Below, piece after piece: positions 55,817 through 64,000 of a stretch of 64,000 nucleotides of DNA (its first letter is position 1; every line of letters starts with the position of its first letter). The notes below the pieces were generated by a model. The model was not told where the DNA came from. It saw only the letters and a list, made by a program, of their open reading frames with translations, and did no database searches. The stretch spans positions 62,001 through 126,000 of the forward strand of contig VUYT01000008.1 in the NCBI GenBank assembly GCA_008802785.1, in the 5' to 3' direction. The position numbers were made by a program, and so were the translations under genes. This DNA comes from Symmetrospora coprosmae. Its lineage: Eukaryota > Basidiomycota > Cystobasidiomycetes > Symmetrosporaceae.

Positions 55817-58800
55817 CGCGCTGCACGGTCGTTACCGCTTTCCCAGCAGCCTGCTCCTCCCTCGGGAGGAATAGTGGGACGAGGAGAAGTAGGAGCAGGG
55901 CCGTCTTCTCCACTTGCACAGGAGGCATCTGCAGTCTTCCGGCGACCGAGCAATGCTCATGCCCATCAGTACCAGCCATACGACCGCCAGCGCAGCATGA
56001 CACATCCCACAAGCTTCCTGCAGCAGCAGCAGCAGCAGCAACCCGCCAGCCGCCCATACGACCAGATGCACATGCGACCACCCCCAGCTCCTCTTTCCGC
56101 ATCGCCGTCGTCTTCTACCTTCGGTCACTCTGTGTTTGCAGGGCTCGAGCAAGGTGTCACGACGGGTGCAAGTGCTGGACGTGACCGCGGTGGCGGGGAT
56201 GCGGCGGCAGGAGCGGGAGCGGGAGCAAGCGGAAGTGTTGCCTCCGCCACCAGTGCTACAGGCGGAAGGGCCGACCACTCTGGAGGCGTTGATGCGTCAC
56301 GACGAAGGATCGCCAACTCTGCATGCGAGAATTGCCGGCGCAAGCGGACGCGATGCACCGTCGACAGCGCGCGGCGCGACGGGATCTGCAACAACTGCAT
56401 AGCCCTCGGCATTGACTGCCACTTCTCCGGCGTCGACAAGCGCAAGGAGTCAGTCAGGGACCTCCGCGCCCGCGTCGCTTACATTGAGAACCTGCTCGAC
56501 CGCATCCGAGCTGCGGACGCGGGCTCGTCGCTCATGCGTGACCTCATCGCGGAGATCAAGGCCGATGCCGGAAGGGAGGGCAAGACGTACGTCAATACGG
56601 CCTCGTCGCGGTCAACCAGGGACAGAGGTCTGTCCGGATCCAGCACGATCACAAAGATGGAGCCTGGCAGAGGCACTGGCGAGAACGATGGCGGTGCCGC
56701 CGGCGACACAAGCCGCTCCTCTGTTGGACGTAAGCGAGGGGACCAGCTCTCCGGCAGTACCAGCACATCCGGACAACCGTCACCCGTATTCAAGAAGAAG
56801 CGATCGCGCTCGCGTGACTCGAGCAGTGATGAGAAGTCGGTCAAGAGCGAGAACGTTGGCGACGAACCGGATGTTCAAGCATGCGATTATGCAACCGGTA
56901 GCCGCAATCCTACCACTTTCGATAGCGACATGCACGAGAGTGGCGGCGCGACGGATGAGCAGGGCCACATGGGCACGCAACCCACCCAGCCGGACGCGCG
57001 ACCCTCCCTCACAACAAAGCTGTCTGACACGCCTTCAAGCATTGCCGATGACGAGCTCACCGCCACCCTCTCGGACCTCGTCGATCGCTTGACCATTGCT
57101 ACCGATGGCAGCCTGCGCGCAGTCGGCGCCACGTCCAACCTCGTCTTTAGCGGCTCGCACTTTGGGACGCTCAGCCCGCCTACTAGCCCCTCGGGACGGC
57201 CTGATTCGGCCGGAGGCGCTAATAGCAGCTCCATGCGCACTACTCTAGGAGATGAGCTCGTCCTTGGCTCAGCACCCGCTGGCCTCCTGTCCCAGGCAGC
57301 GGGTCTTGGGCCTACAACGGACGGCGCAAGCATGGCGCAGTCGATAGCCCCTGGCACCGAGAGTGCTCAGCATGTACACGGCCGCGGTGAACACAATAAG
57401 CCAGGCGCTTACGACACGGGGCTACACCGCGACATGTATGGCGCGGGTAATCCGTTCTTTGCCGATCAGCCGGACGAGACATTCGCGTACCCGAACGGAC
57501 GACCAGCGAGCGTAGAAGTCCGTCTTCCGCCCAACACGTTGAAGGAGACAGTTGACAGGTTGTTGAACCTCTACTTCATCTGGCATCAATGCGTATTTCC
57601 CGTCATCAGCCGGCCGGCATTCCTGGAGAGTATGGAGACTGGCGGGCCGTACTTTTCGCCTCTCCTTCTGAATGTGAGGTCCCTTGCAATCCGAAGCAAA
57701 CTCCTGGTGTGCGCTAACGCGAATGTACACGCAGGCAATCCTCGCACTCGCCTCGCAGTGGTGCGATCTCCCATCCCTCCGCTCGGATCCGTCGGACCCT
57801 CATACTGCTGGCAACGCCTTTTTCGATCTCGCCAAGGACCTCCTCGATGCCGATTTCGAGAAACCGTCAATCACAACGGTACAGGCGCTCTCGCTCATGG
57901 CGAGCCGGGAGTCAGCATGTGGGCGAGACGTGCGAGGCTGGCTGTACAACGGTATCTGCTGCCGGCTCGCCCTTGATTTAGGACTTCACCTCGACACGCT
58001 TCCGCTCCTTGACAGGGGCTTGCTGACGGAGAAGGAGGTCTACATCCGATCATGCACGTTCTGGATCACTTGGTACCTCGATCAGGAATACTCTGCCCTC
58101 ATTGGCCGGCCATCCAGCTTCAAAGACGTCGGCATCACATGCCCTCGTCCGAAAACACTCATTCACGGTCGAAATCTCAAGCAGATTCGCGTTGAGGAGG
58201 ATCTAGACTGGTTCGCGTCTTGCGACGCCGGAGTTGTCGTGCCAATGGGCGAGCCACCTAGTGAACAGGAGGCACAGCGGTTCTACATCGAGCGTGGGCC
58301 TCTTTACCTCGGTAAGTTGCCATGCGCACTATGCTATGCTTTGGCCCATGTATGACCTGACTTCTCGCCCCATCAGCCCCCATGTTCGTCGACTTGTGCG
58401 GGCTCTTCGAAGGAGCAGTGTCGAAGATCTACTACCGACCTTCTGAGCCTACCGCACCCGCTAAGCCGCAGCCCGTAAAGGAGCAGCTCGCTGCGCTGCA
58501 CAAAATCATGCAGCTTGTCCGGAAGAAGATGGCAGGTCTCCCGGTTATCGTCGAGCGCGATACTTTTGCCAGTCCAGAGCAACGTGGACCTCGCAACCTG
58601 CCTTTCCTCATTCAGCTGCAGTAAGTCCTACAAGGATGCTCGGGCGCCTCAATGCCTGCATTGTTGCTGAATGATGTGGCATTGTCTAGCCTCATCTACC
58701 ATGGCACGATCGTTCTCTACAATCGGCCCTTTTTATCAAAGTACTGCCCGAAATGGCGAGACAACAATCATGATGCGAGTCAATGCAATGCCGCTTGCCG

Positions 58801-60451
58801 AGCTGGAAGCGATGCGGACAATCCGCGAGAACGGTGCTTCACTGCCGCTCAAGAGGCTGTCCGGCTGTGCGGCCTCTTCCGTGATAGCACGCCATTCGGC
58901 CTGTCGATAGCCAACAATTCGATTCAGCACCCGCTCTTCCTCGCCGGCACAATCCTGCTGGTAGAGTCCGACGGTCCCAACAACACTCTTCAGGCTGCCG
59001 ATCTTGAGCGCAAGCAGCTAGCGTCTCGTCTCCTGCATGATAAGGTCTTTGTGTGGTTCGAGGAGATGGCTGTCCGCCGCCCAGCAGCGCGTCGGACGCT
59101 CGATACCATGCGGGAGATCGCCAGACAGCGCTCTCAGGATGAAGAGAGGCGAACGCGGGAGAGCGCAGAGCACGCCAGGAACGTGTCGGCATCCGCTTCC
59201 GGGCAAGACAAGACATCCGTAGAGGTTGCCGTGGCCTCCGCTCTACCCCACGGCATGGCAATTGGGGCTATGCCGGGGTCGGAGCAGATCGCTGCTGCAG
59301 AGCGCGGTGAGCCAGCGAAGGAATAGCAGCGGCCGCCGTTACAGGACGAGGATAGCGGCGTGTCGGTCTCGAGCTTATATGTTCGTCCCGCCTCAGCGGT
59401 CAGCGATAGAGTCGTCCAGCGACCGGCATCAGGAAGAGGAAGCAGGCAGAATATGCAGAGCAGGCCTAGCTCCACCCTCCAGTCGTCTTCGCAGCCCCTC
59501 GGAGCACCCCGCTTCAACGACAGAGCGCGCCAGTCAGACCCGATGGCTGTTCCAGCCTCTCAATATTTACTGGATCTACAGCGCAGCAAGCCTGGCACGG
59601 ACAGCAATGCCTTTCCTACAAACGCAAGCGAACCATCCGGTTCCGACTCCACGGCCAGATTCGCGCCCAGCTTGGATCGACCCTATCCCACGCCTTCCTC
59701 CAGTCTACCTTCGCAGACATGGATGGACATGGCAGCAGCCAACCCTCCCTCCAATCTTCGCTCTAGCTTCCTTGCGAGCGGCCCGTTGCCAGACTCGGTC
59801 TACGCCTCGTTTGGCTTGACCGCGCCGTACCACCATGCCGCTTCAAGCGACTATTCCTTTGGCGACAGTAGCTTCGCGGATGAGGCACTGGGGCAGCAGG
59901 ACACGTCGGGTCAAGCCTCATCGGGTGGCGCGGGCATTAGCAGCCAGTATACAGCTGCCGAAGGCCAGCACAGCTCTAGCGAGGGTTCTCACCACACACG
60001 CACGCAAAGCTCACAAACTGGCTTCCAGCTTAGTCCACAACCCTATCAGCAGAGCATGCAACACGTCGCGGACGGTCACTTTGCCACGGAGGCGTTTGAC
60101 AGCGAGGCACGGCAGTCGGCCACGGGCACGATTACTGGCTCGCAGATGTCCGCCCAGTACGCGTATTGGAACGACCAGATGCAGCGTGCGCAGCAGCAAT
60201 CAGCGCAGCAGATGTGGCAGCAGCAGCAGCACCACCACCAACACCACCACCAAGAACAAGACATGCAGGCTACGCAATTTCCCCAGCATATCAACTTTGA
60301 TCAAAGCCACGGCTGCCAGGGGAGCTACACGCATGCGCCTGTGGACCCGTCTCCCGGACTTGGTGCGACACAATCCGCCTACCCGGAGCGGGGCTATAAC
60401 AGCTCGCCACAGCAGCCTCACTTTGCTTTCCAACAGTATCGCCAGGGTTAG
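55220..60451 (+). CDS. Large poly-Gln Zn2Cys6 transcription factor
   Basis: Five exons: 55220-57673, 57735-58311, 58377-58620, 58690-59306, 59397-60451, giving 1648 residues. The first 360 residues are dominated by Gln tracts. The Zn2Cys6 cluster at about 365-400 reads ACENCRRKRTRC, then ICNNCIALGIDCHF, and is followed by a coiled linker (VRDLRARVAYIENLLDRI). An acidic, Ser/Thr-rich region leads to the fungal_trans domain (about 770-1000): TVDRLLNLYFIWHQCVFPVI, VRGWLYNGICCRLALDLGLH and SCTFWITWYLDQEYSALIGR. The C-terminal 350 residues are Gln/Ser/His-rich. The class activates metabolic genes from the nucleus, but the target pathway cannot be read from sequence. The last junction (59307-59396, gtgagc...cctcag) is fixed by frame closure. 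Confidence 0.88.
55497..55531 (+). repeat. CAG microsatellite encoding poly-Gln
   Basis: About ten pure CAG units in the N-terminal part of the Zn2Cys6 gene. The other plus-strand frames read as poly-Ala or poly-Ser and are not genes. Confidence 0.85.
55769..55816 (+). repeat. Second CAG microsatellite encoding poly-Gln
   Basis: About fifteen CAG units interrupted by a CAT codon. A third shorter run lies at about 56023-56042. Such tracts commonly vary in length between strains. Confidence 0.85.
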
Positions 60452-61101
60452 ATGTCCCAATCTGCTCTACAACTGCATAATATCGGTAGTAGAGCACACG
60501 GGTCGGCGGCCAGCGCAACCGATGCCTAAAATCCCGAGCAAATACATGCGAGCTCGGGAAAGAAAAGTCCAGACACAGTCTACAGACCGAGACGTACCGG
60601 GAGCTCAGCACTCTGTGGGCATGCTTTACGTACGTAGGAGACAAGTAGTAAAGATGGAGCAGTCTGCGGTGTGTATACACGTAGTGCTTTCAATGCATAG
60701 AGCTATCCTCTGTCTAGATGCAGTGCCATCCTCACTGTAGCTATAGCGCTAGTGCCCTTCGGCACCTAATCATCGAATACACTGCCCTGCATCGATACAT
60801 CTGCTTGCGAGGGGCCCCAGCTACCTGATGGCATGCACGGTCTCGTTCCTTCGCACTCGACGTTGGCGACTCGACCGGCTCGTCTAGGAAAGGTCAGGCA
60901 CACCGTTAATCGGCCGACCGACCGGGCTTCAACGGGCCGTACCCGGCAATTGGATATTATGCCTGCCGCGACGCTGTTCCTGCTTCCACCCATCAGGGCA
61001 GAAGCCGTCTCGAAGGGTGACCAGCGAAGGCGAGCAGTTGCGGGCTTGATGCCTATACGGACTGACCGAGTGTCGACATTCTTGCTCGCGTACACTCGCG
61101 T
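60452..61101. other. Convergent 3' region, nothing recognised
   Basis: 650 bp between the stop codons of the Zn2Cys6 factor and the mitochondrial kinase. Expected to hold both 3' UTRs and terminators. No gene, tRNA or repeat was found. A short inverted repeat (agctatagcgctag near 60740) is the only structured feature noticed. Confidence 0.4.
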
Positions 61102-62753
61102 TCAAGTAGCCGTCTCTCGCTGTGCGCTCATCTTCGGGACCGTCAAGTAGGCATCGGATCCCAGCCCATCCATCGTATACAGCTGCAGACTCCCGCCGAA
61201 GTACTGGCGACCGTCCGGCATGCCGGCTCGTCAGCGTCTGCAGCGGTGCCTCCTCAGTCTCGGCATCTAGCGAGCTCACCTCGGCGTACACCCGCGCAAT
61301 ACCGAGTCCCATCCCCTGGCTAGCCCGCTCGCCCGGCTCTCCTAGCCGCTCGATGCTGTCTTCGGCAATCTGTTCGTCGATCGTTCCGCCCAGGCGTGTC
61401 GTCTGCCGCAAAACCGGTAGATGTGCGAGCATGCGAGGATGCGAGAAATGCAGCTGGGATGAGCGCGAGGCAGAAGTTGGGATCGGGGCATCGTGCAGCT
61501 CGGTCCTGGGCTGAGGGTCCAGGCTGATGCCGCCAGCTGTCCCGCATGAAGAATGCACATTAGCCCGTTTTCTGGAAGGCAGTATCCCGCACTGATCCCA
61601 CTAACCGGCGTCGGAGACGCGGACCCCGACAGATTTCGCGCTCTCGGCAATCGATACGTGCACTCGTGACGCTCGATCCTCTCGCCCATTGCGCACTGCC
61701 GCGAGCACGCCGTTCTTGATGAGCTCAAAGACGACGAATCGCAGATGATCGTCAATGAAGGCGAACTTGACCTTCTTGGCTTGCGCGATATTGTCGACTA
61801 CAATCTCGGTTTGGACGCCGGTGACCGACGGCAGGTGCTGCTCGAGCGCCTTTATGCTCTCATAGGGCGAGAGAGCGGTGTCAACGACCCCGATGAACCG
61901 CTGCTGAATGTTTGCTGGCGAACCCGCCTCCGTAGAGTCGTGGTATTGCCGGGACAGCGCGATGTGATGTTCTGCTAGCACGCGACGAGAAATTCGAGAC
62001 CGAAGCATGCGCTATTTTGGGTCATGCGTGCGATCTGCAGGCGTCAGAGCCAGAACCAACAGAGCACATCGTGACGATTCTCTCGCAGCTCACGTTCATG
62101 AACCGCTCTCTCGGTGCTGCGGGTAGGTGGGCGGCGCTCTCAAGGAGGCCCGTCATCATTCTTGGTACCGTAGCCCAGTGACTGGCCAGAAGAGTCGACA
62201 GGAACTGGCAGAAGCGATCGTTGTCGTCGATCGTCCGGATAGCGGAAAACCGACGCACACGCTCGAACGCATCGAGATAGCTCGAATAGACGCCTTCCAA
62301 GTTGGGGTTGAGACCGACGACAAAGGGCAGGTTCTGCAGATCGCGGATGCGATGGGCTATGCGGACGGGAAGCTCTTGACGGACCTGAGAATCCAAGTAT
62401 CAGCCGTCTTCCTTATCTTTGCGGAGAGCTATACATTTACGAAGTTGGCCGACTTTAGCAGCTTGTCCTCATTGATGTTCTGCCCGAAGAGAACCATCTG
62501 CTTGAGCGATATAGGATAGGCTGGCTTATTCGACAGCTGCGCGACAACGTTGTTTCGATAGAAGTGTTGCGACTGGAACAGACTGCCTTCCCGCGTTTGC
62601 ACAGCTGGCGCCGCTGCTCGGCGGAAAGAGACGCGCTGTAGGATCAGTCCGAGAGAAGCAGGATGCGTGAACTCATGTCTTGGCCTTCTTGTGCGAGCGA
62701 GGAGCTACCCGAGCAGCTTTGCGAGGAGCTGTCTGAGGGCGCTCCGGAAGCAT
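61102..62753 (-). CDS. Mitochondrial PDK/BCKDK-family protein kinase
   Basis: Six exons: 62753-62709, 62635-62441, 62384-62094, 62011-61606, 61536-61280, 61203-61102, giving 431 residues. An Arg-rich acid-poor leader (RKAARRVSFRRAAAPAVQTR) is a mitochondrial presequence. The regulatory domain shows PAYPISLKQMVLFGQNINED, QELPVRIAHRIRDLQNLPF and VVGLNPNLEGVYSSYL. The GHKL ATPase domain has the N-box FVVFELIKNGVLAAVRNG (about 270-287), the G1 region VRVSDAAGGIS, the G2 box GMGLGIARVYAEYFGGSL and the end GSDAYLTVP. These kinases phosphorylate and inactivate the E1-alpha subunit of pyruvate (or branched-chain) dehydrogenase. Sequence alone does not tell PDK from BCKDK here. PDA1 lies 16 kb away. 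Confidence 0.9.
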
Positions 62754-63234
62754 CGCGCGATACCTCCTGGACGTGTAAGTTTGACACTAACCATTGCGGA
62801 AGCGTATCAGAGAAGGCCGCTGTGCCTTTGTGACAGTAGTCGTCTTCACGTATAGCCGGCAGCCGAGTGGCTGTTCGGCGTGATTGCACGCCGTGGCCGG
62901 CTGGATGGTGGAAGAAGTGGTCTGTCGGGACTCGGGTCTAGGTAGATAGCTACACTGTCGGTAACTGTGTGCGTTTGCGAGAGCTCTGCCGTGCTCTGGC
63001 TTGCAGTGTCTTAGATGGGTGAGACGACAAACATTGACCGCCCACAAGCGAGCGTCGGGCTGACGTCGAGAAGCTCCGAGTCGAGAGGGGAGATGCACAC
63101 AGCCAGGCTGCGCTGCTACCTGCTCGCCAGACGACAACCGCATTGCAAGAAACACCATCGACGACACTCTTTCGTTTGTGACAACGCATCGAGAGCTGCG
63201 CGTAGACCTCGACTAGCCGCGCGAAACGACCAGG
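62754..63234. promoter_or_regulatory. Divergent promoter between the kinase and LSM4
   Basis: 481 bp between the two start codons. Open frames on both strands lack coding character. No specific motif was identified. Confidence 0.4.
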
Positions 63235-63988
63235 ATGCTCCCGCTGGCTCTGCTGCACGCTGCCCAGGGCAAGCCCATGGTGAGGAACGGATCAGGGGCC
63301 AACCCGCATGTGCAGCACAGCAACCTCAGCAATCAGCACACTGCAGACTTGCTCTGAGAAGCAAGGAGCTGATACGCCTTCGCTGCTATGTCTCTGTGCG
63401 CACGCCGCTTGCGCCCCAGCTCGTCGAGCTCAAGAACGGCGAGACCTTCAACGGACACCTCATCGCCTGCGACAACTTCATGAACCTGACGCTGAAGGAA
63501 GCGTACGAGACGTCGGCAGTGAGCTTTCTGCCAGCCTGTAATCCGGTCTCACCCCAAAGCCATCAGGCTCCAACACGGCAGTCAAGCTGAGTGACGCGCA
63601 CGCTTCTTCTCGTCTAACAGGACGGCGAGCAGTTCTGGAAGATGGACGAGTGCTACGTTAGAGGCAACATGATCAAGTACATTCGTGTGGCAGAAGATGT
63701 CATCGACACGGTCAAGCAGCAGGAAACGGAAGCACGGCAACGGAGAGAAGCACAGTCCAGTCGAGGTGGTGGAGGAGGAGGTCGAGGTGACCGAGGCGGA
63801 CGTGGTGGTGAGTTCAGCGGTATCGCGACGAAGCGTACAGTCGACCGGTCGAAGACGACGGGTGTTTGCCTTACTGAATTGTGGTCTGTACTTGCGCTTT
63901 CATTGACGCGACAGGCCGAGGTGGCGGACGGGGCGGAGACCGTGGAGGGCGTGGACGCGGCGAAGGAAGGGGCAGGGGGAGACAATAG
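63235..63988 (+). CDS. LSM4: U6 snRNA-associated Sm-like protein Lsm4
   Basis: Four exons: 63235-63279, 63420-63518, 63621-63807, 63915-63988, giving 134 residues, complete within the window. It begins [15 protein letters not shown], then [20 protein letters not shown] and [13 protein letters not shown] (Sm1), then [20 protein letters not shown] followed by IRV (Sm2). The tail is an Arg-Gly-rich RGG region (from about residue 95) ending in GRGRGRQ. Lsm4 is part of the Lsm1-7 ring (decapping and mRNA decay in P-bodies) and the Lsm2-8 ring (U6 snRNA binding). In yeast a Gln/Asn-rich tail promotes P-body assembly; here, as in animals, the tail is RGG type. The last exon is entirely RGG repeats. 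Confidence 0.95.
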
Positions 63989-64000
63989 CTACGTATCAGC

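Noticed and set aside
55497-56042. CAG runs considered as a CRISPR-like or regulatory repeat array
   Set aside because: These are pure trinucleotide runs within a coding exon, with no spacers.
60452-60740. Plus-strand frame continuing beyond the Zn2Cys6 stop
   Set aside because: It is the tail of a shifted frame through the Gln-rich exon, without codon bias after 60451.
1-64000. Transposons, LTR or virus-like elements, tRNA or rRNA genes
   Set aside because: No transposase, reverse transcriptase or integrase motif, long terminal repeat, or tRNA-like TPsiC/anticodon arrangement was recognised by eye. A covariance-model and repeat search would be decisive.

Overview
The window is nuclear DNA from a filamentous or dimorphic fungus. 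Genes are packed tightly on both strands, almost all are interrupted by short introns (mostly 45-95 nt, GT..AG, donors usually GTGAGT or GTGCGT), and third codon positions are GC-rich. Gene content (splicing factor Cwc21, ER SNARE Ufe1, TFIIIC subunit Tfc1, IML2/TTC39, METTL5, Kex1, Lsm4) is eukaryotic core plus fungal families. A large RING-PH-VWA scaffold, a salicylate-hydroxylase-type monooxygenase and a candidate secreted protein suggest a basidiomycete, possibly a smut relative (Ustilaginomycotina). That placement is inference. No tRNA, rRNA, CRISPR array or transposable element was recognised.

Layout. 0-2 kb: two convergent gene ends that are hard to resolve, then mostly non-coding DNA. 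2-3.5 kb: cwc21. 3.6-9.6 kb: two tandem MFS transporter paralogues and a seven-helix membrane protein, all on the minus strand. 9.8-12.4 kb: convergent ADP-ribose pyrophosphatase and UFE1, only 15 bp apart. 12.5-15.8 kb: IML2. 16-20.4 kb: a co-oriented block of FAD monooxygenase, candidate secreted protein and HpcH/HpaI-type aldolase. 20.6-23.6 kb: two unidentified genes, one with a C2H2-like finger. 24-30.5 kb: METTL5 convergent with the Ste5/Far1-like scaffold. 31-38.9 kb: SFH5, a third MFS transporter, TFIIIC Tfc1 and a basic protein of unknown function. 39.6-47.8 kb: PP1 inhibitor-2 (GLC8), then a mitochondrial run of NDUFAF5, PDA1 and a PPR-like protein. 48-60.5 kb: a bZIP factor, a Kex1-type carboxypeptidase and a very large poly-Q Zn2Cys6 factor. 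61-64 kb: a mitochondrial PDK-family kinase and LSM4.

Functional links visible here: pyruvate dehydrogenase E1-alpha (42.8 kb) and a PDK-family kinase that may regulate it (61.1 kb); mRNA splicing/decay factors at both ends (Cwc21, Lsm4); the possible aromatic-compound block at 16-20 kb; and the scaffold, which in yeast-type pathways would organise pheromone MAPK signalling. Exon structures were worked out by eye from splice signals, reading-frame closure and family resemblance. For most genes the exon lengths sum to a multiple of three, but none has been checked against transcripts.
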